Of a stretch of 10,857 nucleotides of DNA, positions 1 through 6,144 are shown in pieces; position 1 is the stretch's first letter, and every line of letters starts with the position of its first letter. The notes beneath the pieces were generated by a model. It was not told the origin of the DNA. It was given only the letters and a program-made list of their open reading frames with translations, and searched no databases. A program made the translations under genes and the position numbers. Source of the stretch: Candidatus Omnitrophota bacterium (GTDB lineage: Bacteria; Omnitrophota; Gorgyraeia; Gygaellales; Profunditerraquicolaceae); assembly GCA_026387555.1 (NCBI GenBank), contig JAPLLM010000018.1, positions 1-10,857 of the forward strand, in the 5' to 3' direction.

Positions 1-327
1 ACCCTTAGGCGCATTCCACTGGCCCCAGGAACAGAGCATTCCTTCATGCAAGCGATTGTACAGCGCGCAATCCGCTCCCATAAGCTCTCCACAAAGCTTG
101 GTGAGCAGATTTATATTCTCAAGCGGCTCGGAAGTAGAACTTAAAAAACATTCGACGATCTTAGCGAGCCTCTTCTCCACCATCTTATGGCTGCTAATCT
201 CTTTTTGCAGCTCTTCGTTGATCTGCGCCAGTTCCGCGGTCCTCACCCGGACGCGCAACTCCAGCTCTTTTACCTGATCTTGAGCTAACTTTAACCTGTC
301 TTCGTTTTGTGCCGGTGTACTCTCCAT
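1..327 (-). CDS. GAF-domain signalling protein, N-terminal part (probable sensor kinase), cut by window edge
   Basis: Open frame from an ATG at 327-325 that runs off the left edge, giving 109 residues. Residues about 11-58 are charged and heptad-like, with a segment RVRVRTAELAQINEELQKEI that resembles the signalling-helix linkers found in front of sensor domains of histidine kinases. From about residue 60 the sequence looks like the start of a GAF domain (ECFLSSTSEPLENINLLTKL, then ADCALYNRLHEGMLCSWGQW). GAF domains bind small ligands or chromophores and commonly feed histidine kinases or cyclic-di-GMP enzymes. No signal peptide or membrane segment is seen, so a cytoplasmic sensor is likely. 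The output domain lies outside the window, so kinase is inference. An AAGGA-type ribosome site lies 3-5 bases before the ATG, which is rather close. The gene starts 15 bases after the rpoD stop, so it is probably co-transcribed with rpoD. Confidence 0.78.
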   Translation of the reverse strand, partial: MESTPAQNEDRLKLAQDQVKELELRVRVRTAELAQINEELQKEISSHKMVEKRLAKIVECFLSSTSEPLENINLLTKLCGELMGADCALYNRLHEGMLCSWGQWNAPKG

Positions 328-342
328 ATTCCTTTTCTATAT

Positions 343-1875
343 TTAATACTCTCTCTGATGCTGTAGGGTCATATCCAAAAATGTACGCAGCCTTCTGGAG
401 CGCGTGGGATGCCTTAATTTCTTCAGCGCCTTGGCTTCGATCTGACGCACTCTTTCGCGGGTGACCTTGAAAACATTACCCACCTCTTCCAGGGTGCGCG
501 GTGCTCCGTCGGTAATACCGAAGCGCAGGACCAGGATCTTCTTTTCCATGTCAGTCAATGTGCCTAACGCCGAATTCATCTCTTCTTTTAACATCGAGCG
601 CACGGTTTCGTTTGCCGGAGACACCGCCTTCTTATCCTGAATGAAATCTCCGAAATGAGTATCCCCTTCATCGCCGATGGGCATCTGAAGAGAGATCGGC
701 TCCTGCGCTATTTTTAATATAGTCTTGACCTTATCCTGCGGAAGGCGCATCTTAACCGCAATCTCTTCCGGCATGGGCTCTCTGCCGCGCTCCTGAACAA
801 AAATACGCGAATAACGGATTATCTTATTGATAGTTTCGGTCATGTGCACAGGGATCCGGATAGTGCGGGCCTGATCCGCTATGGAGCGGGTGATCGCCTG
901 CCTTATCCACCATGTGGCGTAAGTAGAGAATTTGTAGCCTCTTTTATATTCGAATTTTTCCACCGCGCGCATAAGCCCTATGTTCCCCTCCTGTATAAGG
1001 TCCAGAAATGACAACCCGCGGTTGGTATATTTTTTGGCGATACTCACCACCAACCTCAAATTCGCCTCCACCAGCTTCTTTTTAGTGCGGTTGAATTTAA
1101 GGTGCGTTGATTTTATGAGCTTCATCTCCTCTTTGATGCGCGCAGGCGATTCCCCGAGCTGCTTTAATATAGCCTGTTTTCTCTGCCGGCTGCCTTTACC
1201 CGCGCGATAGAGCTGATCAAGCTCTTTCATCAACTTATTTAACCTGCGCACCGCGATCTCGATTACCGAAGTAGTAAAATTGAGCTGCAAAAGCAGGTTG
1301 ATCGCGGTAGTATCGCTGCGCGTGCATTTAAAACGCCGGACGATGCGGCGGATCTTGCCGGCGACACTATTCTTCTTTACCTTAATATCCTCCTTAACCA
1401 CTTCTTCGATATTTATATTTCCTTCGAGGATATCGTTAGCTACCGCCATCGTCTCGAGGCGTGCAAATCTTGTGGCGAGCGCTGCGCGTTTAAATCTTTC
1501 TTCCGCTTCCTCGATCTTCTTAGCCAGTTCGATTTCATTCTCCCTTGAAAGCAGCGATATAGAACCCATCTGCTTAAGGTACATTTTCACCGGGTCATCC
1601 AGAGGCAAGAATCTCTCTTCGGACTTAAGCTGCTCCGCCAGCATATCTTCCTTAAGCATCGGCGGGGCGGACTTCTCAACAGTCCTGTCCTCTTCATTTT
1701 CTATAAGCTGGATATCTTCGTTTCCCAATAACTCAAAAAGCCGGTCGATCTCTTCCGTTGAAGACATCTCCTCCGGGAGCATATCATTCACTTCGTCATA
1801 AGTAAGAAACCCCTTCTGCTTACCTAAGGCGATGATCTTCTCCATGTCCTTTGCCGAATACTCTTTTTTCTTCAT
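343..1875 (-). CDS. rpoD: RNA polymerase primary sigma factor (sigma-70/RpoD)
   Basis: A 510-residue group 1 sigma factor, which directs core RNA polymerase to housekeeping promoters. Visible regions in order: region 1.1 (about residues 5-60), an acidic linker, region 1.2 (about 92-125, DDPVKMYLKQMG), a short non-conserved insert (about 130-265), region 2 (about 268-345, with NLRLVVSIAKKY, the core-binding DLIQEGNIGLMRAV and the -10 recognition stretch FSTYATWWIRQAITRSIADQ), region 3 (about 346-425), and region 4 with the -35 recognition helix-turn-helix (about 459-490, TLEEVGNVFKVTRERVRQIE). Having both region 1.1 and the full region 2.4 and 4.2 signatures marks it as the primary rather than an alternative sigma factor. 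The insert is much shorter than in E. coli (613 residues), as in many non-proteobacterial RpoD proteins. The ATG at 1875-1873 has a strong ribosome site overlapping the dnaG stop. Gap to dnaG is 4 bases. Confidence 0.98.
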   Translation of the reverse strand: MKKKEYSAKDMEKIIALGKQKGFLTYDEVNDMLPEEMSSTEEIDRLFELLGNEDIQLIENEEDRTVEKSAPPMLKEDMLAEQLKSEERFLPLDDPVKMYLKQMGSISLLSRENEIELAKKIEEAEERFKRAALATRFARLETMAVANDILEGNINIEEVVKEDIKVKKNSVAGKIRRIVRRFKCTRSDTTAINLLLQLNFTTSVIEIAVRRLNKLMKELDQLYRAGKGSRQRKQAILKQLGESPARIKEEMKLIKSTHLKFNRTKKKLVEANLRLVVSIAKKYTNRGLSFLDLIQEGNIGLMRAVEKFEYKRGYKFSTYATWWIRQAITRSIADQARTIRIPVHMTETINKIIRYSRIFVQERGREPMPEEIAVKMRLPQDKVKTILKIAQEPISLQMPIGDEGDTHFGDFIQDKKAVSPANETVRSMLKEEMNSALGTLTDMEKKILVLRFGITDGAPRTLEEVGNVFKVTRERVRQIEAKALKKLRHPTRSRRLRTFLDMTLQHQREY

Positions 1876-1879
1876 ACTT

Positions 1880-3640
1880 TCACCTCTTTTTTATTAACGC
1901 GTGGAATTCTTCAATAAGACGGTTTAATTTTTCTTCATCTCCCAACCCCTGCGCCACTTTTATCTGATCGTGTAAGACCTGTTTCTTAAGCCGCACCCTT
2001 TCTTCCTTGATGCGCTTGATGCAATCAACGATCACCTTTTCCTTATGTTCTTCGGACGGTGACTCAGGCATAAACATCGACTCGCAGACCAGGCGGGAGA
2101 CATCATCTTCCGCAAAATGGTTTATCAGGACATGCGGCCCGATCTCCTTGCCCTGATCAGCCAGATCAAACATCAACGATACGATACGACTGGCATGCTC
2201 GTCTTTGAAATCCTGCGGGTCAAGGTGCTCCCTGATGCGGCTTATCAGCTCCGACTCCTCCAGCATAAGCTTGATCAAAAGCTTCTCTACAGGGCTGATA
2301 TTCGATATTTTTTTTACAGCATTAACAGTGATTCCCGAGGGGAAGCGTTCGGGCTTGATCTTTGATACTTCCTGCAAAAGCGCACCTTCATTTACGTCAA
2401 GTTCCTGCGAAAGCTTTTTGATATACTCGGAGCGCAAGACCGCGTTCTTTATCTTATTGATGGTCTCCAACATGCTTGCGGAGATCTTTACTTTCCCCTG
2501 CACGTCGCGGCAGTCAAAACGCCCTTTTAATACGGCTAATTTATAATCAAAGAGGCTCTGCGCCTTCTCGATCTTTGTTTTAAATTCCTGTGCGCCGTGG
2601 ATACGCACGTATGAATCAGGGTCAACCCCTTTAGGCAGGCCGGCCACCCGGACATTCATCTCTTCTTCTATAAAAATGTCCAGACTCCTTAACGCCGCAA
2701 GCTCGCCGGCAGAATCTCCGTCAAAAAGCACGACCACATCATGAGTGTATCTTTTTAAAAGCCGCGCCTGATCGGTAGTCAACGCCGTGCCCTGCGAAGC
2801 CGCTATATTCTTGATTCCGGACTGAAAAGGTACGATAAAATCCAGGTAACCTTCGACGATAACCGCGCAATCGCTATCCCTGATGCTGTCCTTTGCGAAA
2901 TTCAAACCATAGAGATTCTTGCCCTTGGTGTAAACCGGGGTCTCGGGCGAGTTGACATATTTAGGCAAAGAATCATCCAGAACCCTGGCCCCGAAACCTA
3001 TCGGCCGCGATTTAATGTCAAAGATAGGAAATATTATCCGGTTGCGAAAACGGTCATAATATCCGCCCGAGTCCTTGGCAAGGATCAGGCCCGCCTTTTC
3101 AATAAGGCTTAAGTTGATCTCTTTTTGACGTAAATGGTTTATCAAACCATCCCATCTCTCGGGAGCAAAGCCCAATTTAAAGTTTTTTATCGTTTCGAGG
3201 GTGATTCCGCGTTTTAATAAATAATTCTTTGCCCTTATCCCTTCGTTGGAATTCAATATACCTTCGTAGAAATCAGCAGCCAGTTCATTAATCCTGTAAA
3301 GTTGGGTCGTCAGCCCTGCGGCTGCGTCATTCTGGCGCTCAAACCGCGGCAGCTCTACACCGGCCCTGCTAGCCAAAAACTCCACCGCTTCGGGGAACTC
3401 CAGGCGCTCATACTTCATCAGAAACTTAAAAGCATTCCCCGATTCCCCGCATCCGAAACAATGGTATATCTGGCGGTCAGGAGAGACCATGAAAGACGCA
3501 GTCTTCTCCTGATGAAACGGACAGCAGGCCTTAAAATTCCTTCCCGAGCGCTTCAAGGGAATAAAACCTGAAATAAGCTCCACGATATCCACACGGTTAA
3601 GGATATCTTCCAATAAATTATCTGGGATAAGCCCTGGCAT
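1880..3640 (-). CDS. dnaG: DNA primase DnaG
   Basis: A 586-residue bacterial primase, the usual family length. It makes the short RNA primers for lagging-strand synthesis at the replication fork, working with the DnaB helicase. The N-terminal CHC2 zinc-binding domain shows C40-P-F-H43 and C61-F-G-C64. The catalytic core carries the TOPRIM motifs: VEGYLD with E263, and LFDGDSAG with D307 and D309, followed by GVDPDSYV at about 338-345. Residues from about 440 on are a charged helical region consistent with the helicase-interacting C-terminal domain, although this part is poorly conserved. The start MPGLIP matches the usual N-terminus of the family, and no upstream start is plausible. The 22 bases before the ATG are only A and T, with no Shine-Dalgarno site. 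The gap to the upstream nif3-like gene is 15 bases, and rpoD follows after 4 bases. Confidence 0.98.
   Translation of the reverse strand: MPGLIPDNLLEDILNRVDIVELISGFIPLKRSGRNFKACCPFHQEKTASFMVSPDRQIYHCFGCGESGNAFKFLMKYERLEFPEAVEFLASRAGVELPRFERQNDAAAGLTTQLYRINELAADFYEGILNSNEGIRAKNYLLKRGITLETIKNFKLGFAPERWDGLINHLRQKEINLSLIEKAGLILAKDSGGYYDRFRNRIIFPIFDIKSRPIGFGARVLDDSLPKYVNSPETPVYTKGKNLYGLNFAKDSIRDSDCAVIVEGYLDFIVPFQSGIKNIAASQGTALTTDQARLLKRYTHDVVVLFDGDSAGELAALRSLDIFIEEEMNVRVAGLPKGVDPDSYVRIHGAQEFKTKIEKAQSLFDYKLAVLKGRFDCRDVQGKVKISASMLETINKIKNAVLRSEYIKKLSQELDVNEGALLQEVSKIKPERFPSGITVNAVKKISNISPVEKLLIKLMLEESELISRIREHLDPQDFKDEHASRIVSLMFDLADQGKEIGPHVLINHFAEDDVSRLVCESMFMPESPSEEHKEKVIVDCIKRIKEERVRLKKQVLHDQIKVAQGLGDEEKLNRLIEEFHALIKKR
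1883..1887 (-). promoter_or_regulatory. Strong ribosome binding site of rpoD, overlapping the dnaG stop
   Basis: On the minus strand the bases read AGAGGTGA followed by AAGT and ATG. AGAGG lies 7 bases before the rpoD start, and the TGA that follows it is the dnaG stop codon (1882-1880). This is the clearest Shine-Dalgarno site in the left operon. It suggests that ribosomes finishing dnaG and fresh ribosomes can both start rpoD. It also fixes the rpoD start. Confidence 0.85.
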
Positions 3641-3662
3641 AATTTTTAATTAAATTTATTTT
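3641..3662 (-). promoter_or_regulatory. A/T-only leader before dnaG without a Shine-Dalgarno site
   Basis: Every base from 3641 to 3662 is A or T. The stretch covers the 15-base gap and the last codons of the upstream gene, including its TAA stop. No GGAG-like motif occurs within 20 bases of the dnaG ATG, in contrast to rpoD and cvpA. Initiation probably depends on an unstructured A/U-rich leader, perhaps through ribosomal protein S1, or on ribosomes arriving from the upstream gene. The absence of a site is seen directly; the mechanism is inference. Confidence 0.6.
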
Positions 3663-4525
3663 CTTCTGACGCGGTTAAATCCGGAGCAGCCGATTATCTG
3701 GAGTGGCTCTTCTTTTTCAACTCTATCCAAAAGAAGATTGAGGCCTAAATTGTCGGACGAGATGTGCCCGGCGATGATGACACTGAGGTTATTATCTTTG
3801 ACCTTCTTAAAATGCTCTTCGCTTAAATGCATGGAGACCAGAGTCCTCACCCCGGCTTTATAAAGCTTATCGAAGACATCCTTGGGGCCTTCCGTACCTC
3901 CGGTCATCTCAAAAAGTATTTTACCGACGGAGGCGTTGGGGTTGCCTAATATTATCCTCGGCCCTGCGAGGAACTTCTGGGCCTCTTTATATTCCGGAAT
4001 AGTCAAAAGTATGTCTACGATATCCTTAACCCTTACGGGTTTACGGCTCTCCATGAGTTTTCGTAAATATGAGTAGACGTGGTTATCCGCCGGTGTGTGC
4101 GCACACATAAAAGGCATATCCAAAAGCCTTGCGGTATCTACCGGACGGGTATGATTCTGGGGAAGCACGCGCCTCTCTACTTCCCTCATCCGCTCGTCAA
4201 GGAGCTCCTGAGCAACTTTAACCGGCACTCCCATTTTCTTGAGCACATCCACCTGCACCTGCATCACCTGATAAAGCCCGGCATAAGCCTTGCCTTCGGG
4301 ATGATGCGAAAGGACCATGTCCAGGCCTTCTTTGGCGCGGATCCTGTCAGCCAGCAATATCTCCGCCGCTTCTATATCAATACCGACGAGTATCTTTTTT
4401 ATTTCCGTATCAAGCGAGCCGTGAAGAATCTTGGAGTCTGCAAAGGTGCGGTTTTTACCTTTGGGGCGGGGATCACGGTCAAGGCCGAATTTTATTACTA
4501 AATCGTAAAGACGGGATAATTTCAT
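3656..4525 (-). CDS. NIF3/DUF34 family metal-binding protein (YbgI-like)
   Basis: A 289-residue member of the NIF3 (YbgI, DUF34, 'GTP cyclohydrolase 1 type 2 homologue') family. These proteins hold a pair of metal ions; their cellular role is not settled, with suggestions including metal insertion or hydrolase activity. Expected ligand positions are visible: H74-H75 (VLSHHPEG), H143 and D147 (AHTPAD), and H254 with D258 (AGHISSDNLG). E. coli YbgI has a glutamate at the position of D258. From memory, aspartate here is typical of a diverged subfamily in clostridia and other deep lineages that ends in a similar CSGFNRVRR tail. The ATG at 4525-4523 overlaps the stop of the upstream cvpA gene by one base (TAATG), and no clear ribosome site is seen, so translation is probably coupled. 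A NIF3 gene (yqfO) also sits near dnaG and sigA in Bacillus, which supports a conserved neighbourhood. The function is unknown. Confidence 0.85.
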   Translation of the reverse strand: MKLSRLYDLVIKFGLDRDPRPKGKNRTFADSKILHGSLDTEIKKILVGIDIEAAEILLADRIRAKEGLDMVLSHHPEGKAYAGLYQVMQVQVDVLKKMGVPVKVAQELLDERMREVERRVLPQNHTRPVDTARLLDMPFMCAHTPADNHVYSYLRKLMESRKPVRVKDIVDILLTIPEYKEAQKFLAGPRIILGNPNASVGKILFEMTGGTEGPKDVFDKLYKAGVRTLVSMHLSEEHFKKVKDNNLSVIIAGHISSDNLGLNLLLDRVEKEEPLQIIGCSGFNRVRRK

Positions 4526-5103
4526 TATTTATAAAACTGCCTTTCAATCTCCGTAACTGTGGAATTAAATTTTTCTTTCACCGCGAACTTTGAACCAAAA
4601 CTATACCACATCCAAGAATAGGTACGAGGCGCTATCTGTGACAAATGCGGGCCGCTGAATGATTTGACAGCGCTTCTCATAAAATACCCCGCAGTCGATA
4701 TCCTTAAAGCATAGATCAATAAGCCAGCCACTAATATAGCCCGGGCAATCCCGAAAAACAAGCCTCCCCATTTATTCAGTGCAGGCACCGCCTCCATCTT
4801 CAAGAATCGGTAGACCATAGCCCGGAGAAAAACAAAAATCATATAACCGATTACCATCAGAAGAATAAAACAAATAAAATCCAGGAATGTTATAGGGAAG
4901 ACTTTGGTAAAAGGCATGCGCTGTACCTGATCAGAAACCCAGGTGTAATAGTGCATGCTCAAATACAACGCAGCTAAGGTTCCCAGGAATTTAAAAAGGG
5001 ATATGGCAAAACCGGTTTTATAGGAGATAAAACAGATGCGGAAGATCAAAATAATGACAAAAATATCTACCCAGTTCAATTGCTTTATGACGTTGATTAG
5101 CAT
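4525..5103 (-). CDS. CvpA family inner-membrane protein
   Basis: A 192-residue protein with about four membrane segments (roughly residues 12-28, 34-52, 70-96 and 113-134) and a soluble C-terminal tail of about 55 residues. The N-terminus NWVDIFVIILIF, the following YKTGFAISLFKFLGTLAALY and the late NKWGGLFFGIARAILVAGLL fit the CvpA (colicin V production) family. These widespread membrane proteins have been linked to colicin V production, envelope stress and bile resistance; the molecular function is not known. I chose the ATG at 5103-5101 because AAAGGA sits 5 bases before it. An upstream in-frame TTG at 5121-5119 would begin only about six bases after the predicted transcription start. This is the first gene of the operon driven by the promoter at 5134-5162. 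It overlaps the next gene as TAATG. Confidence 0.85.
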   Translation of the reverse strand: MLINVIKQLNWVDIFVIILIFRICFISYKTGFAISLFKFLGTLAALYLSMHYYTWVSDQVQRMPFTKVFPITFLDFICFILLMVIGYMIFVFLRAMVYRFLKMEAVPALNKWGGLFFGIARAILVAGLLIYALRISTAGYFMRSAVKSFSGPHLSQIAPRTYSWMWYSFGSKFAVKEKFNSTVTEIERQFYK

Positions 5104-5108
5104 AGGGT

Positions 5109-5114
5109 TCCTTT
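5109..5114 (-). promoter_or_regulatory. Ribosome binding site deciding the cvpA start
   Basis: AAAGGA on the minus strand lies 5 bases upstream of the ATG at 5103-5101. It favours this ATG over the in-frame TTG at 5121-5119, which has only an A/T-rich leader. Confidence 0.75.
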
Positions 5115-5133
5115 CTTGCAAAAAATACGTAAA

Positions 5134-5162
5134 AGTATAACATATAGGTAACCCAATGTCAA
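5134..5162 (-). promoter_or_regulatory. Near-consensus sigma-70 promoter of the cvpA-nif3-dnaG-rpoD operon
   Basis: On the minus strand a perfect -35 box TTGACA (5162-5157) is followed by a 17-base spacer and the -10 box TATACT (5139-5134). That is six of six and five of six consensus bases at optimal spacing. Transcription should begin near 5127-5126, giving a leader of about 24 bases before the cvpA ATG. The location, in the only sizeable intergenic gap of the window and ahead of the replication/transcription genes, fits. RpoD, encoded downstream in the same unit, is the expected sigma factor, so the operon would transcribe its own sigma gene. Confidence 0.88.
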
Positions 5163-5163
5163 G

Positions 5164-5175
5164 GAAAGCGCTTTC
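5164..5175 (-). promoter_or_regulatory. 12-base perfect palindrome just upstream of the -35 box; possible operator
   Basis: GAAAGCGCTTTC is its own reverse complement and ends one base before the TTGACA box begins. With one mismatch the symmetry extends to about 18 bases (5161-5178). The position suits a repressor or activator site for the operon, but no family of regulator is recognised. It is unlikely to be a terminator of the upstream gene, because the stem is weak and no U-run follows. Existence of the palindrome is seen directly; operator function is speculative. Confidence 0.35.
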
Positions 5176-5202
5176 TTTGCTAACTCTATGGAAGGAATGT
5201 AG

Positions 5203-6144
5203 TTAAGATTTGCGAGACTCAAACCAAGCAATGGTCCTATGCAGGCCATCTTCAAGTTTTATTTTTGGCTGCCATTTCAGCAGCCTCTTGGCTCTTGTTA
5301 TATCGGGTCGGCGCTGCCGCGGGTCATCCTGCGGAAGCGGTTTACGGACTATTTTGCTTTTAGATCCGGTCAGTTTCAATACCAAACTTGCCAATTCTAA
5401 GATTGTAAATTCTCCGGGATTCCCTAGATTTACGGGTTCGTAAAAATTAACATTCAATAACCTGACCATCCCCTCTACGAGATCGTCAATATAGCAAAAA
5501 CTCCTGGTTTGAGCGCCTTTTCCGTAGACTGTAAGCGGCCTATTATCCAACGCCTGACAGATAAAATTAGGGACAACCCTGCCGTCATCGCAACACATCC
5601 GCGGCCCGTAAGTATTAAAGATGCGGGCAATACGCGTATCTGCCTTATGGATCCTGCGGTAAGCCATAGAGATCGCTTCAGAAAACCTTTTAGATTCATC
5701 GTAACACCCGCGCACGCCTATGGGGTTGACATGACCCCAATAAGATTCCTTCTGCGGATGCTCTTTTGGGTCACCGTAGACCTCGGAAGTGGAAGCAAGA
5801 AGAAATTTAGCTTTCTTCGCCAAGGCTAACCCCAACGCGTTATGCGTTCCGAGAGAACCGGCTTTAAGCGTTTGTATGGGAAACTTGAGGTAATCTTCCG
5901 GAGAAGCCAGAGAAGCAAAATGCAAGACACAATCAACCCTGCCTTTTATATCGATAAACTTAGTGACATCGTGCTTTGTAAAAGTGAACCTCTTCTCGTT
6001 ACGCAAGCAGGATAAATTCTCGATATGCCCGGTGATCAAATTATCCAAGGCTATCACATAAAAACCTTCGCCGACTAAACGCTGGCTAAGATGCGAACCG
6101 ATAAAACCCGCTGCGCCGGTTATCACGGCCGTTTTTTTAGGCAT
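5203..6144 (-). CDS. uxs: UDP-glucuronate decarboxylase (UDP-xylose synthase, UXS)
   Basis: A 313-residue extended short-chain dehydrogenase that converts UDP-glucuronate to UDP-xylose by NAD-dependent oxidation, decarboxylation and reduction. The Rossmann motif TGAAGFIGSH is at residues 9-18. The UXS signature STSEVYGDP has T119 and E121, the catalytic pair is Y148 and K152 (CYDESKR), NTYGPRM follows at 177-183, and R214 lies in TRSFCYIDD. These residues correspond closely to the T, E, Y, K and R of characterised UXS enzymes. The start at the ATG 6144-6142 gives a normal family N-terminus (MPKKTAVITG). A longer GTG start at 6195 would add 17 residues inside the upstream gene and is not supported. 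The ATG overlaps the upstream epimerase by 8 bases (ATGCCTAA), suggesting coupled translation. It is the last gene of the envelope-sugar string; its substrate would come from ugd in the same operon. Confidence 0.93.
   Translation of the reverse strand: MPKKTAVITGAAGFIGSHLSQRLVGEGFYVIALDNLITGHIENLSCLRNEKRFTFTKHDVTKFIDIKGRVDCVLHFASLASPEDYLKFPIQTLKAGSLGTHNALGLALAKKAKFLLASTSEVYGDPKEHPQKESYWGHVNPIGVRGCYDESKRFSEAISMAYRRIHKADTRIARIFNTYGPRMCCDDGRVVPNFICQALDNRPLTVYGKGAQTRSFCYIDDLVEGMVRLLNVNFYEPVNLGNPGEFTILELASLVLKLTGSKSKIVRKPLPQDDPRQRRPDITRAKRLLKWQPKIKLEDGLHRTIAWFESRKS

Larger units (their letters stand above)
5104..5202. other. Intergenic boundary between the envelope-sugar operon and the dnaG-rpoD operon
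   Basis: This 99-base stretch is the largest gap in the window. It holds the promoter at 5134-5162, the palindrome at 5164-5175 and the cvpA ribosome site. No GC-rich hairpin followed by a U-run is seen after the uxs stop, so transcripts from the sugar operon may read through, or termination may be Rho-dependent. No RNA gene is visible. Confidence 0.7.

Noticed and set aside
1280..1801. Long plus-strand open frame of 173 codons opposite rpoD
   Set aside because: It is antisense to highly conserved sigma-factor sequence, is rich in serine as expected for the reverse of charged helical codons, and shows no recognisable domain.
2535..2575. Internal promoter for rpoD within dnaG (TATAAA-like element on the minus strand)
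   Set aside because: No acceptable -35 hexamer lies 16-18 bases upstream, so this is chance A/T sequence.
4079..4501. Plus-strand open frame of 140 codons opposite the nif3-like gene
   Set aside because: Antisense shadow of a gene with clear family motifs; no ribosome site or domain was recognised.
5104..5121. Upstream TTG start for cvpA adding six residues
   Set aside because: It lies about six bases after the predicted transcription start and has no ribosome site, while the ATG at 5103 has AAAGGA at good spacing.
5161..5202. Rho-independent terminator after uxs
   Set aside because: The only inverted repeat has a weak stem of about four pairs around GCGC and is followed by CTTGACA rather than a U-run.
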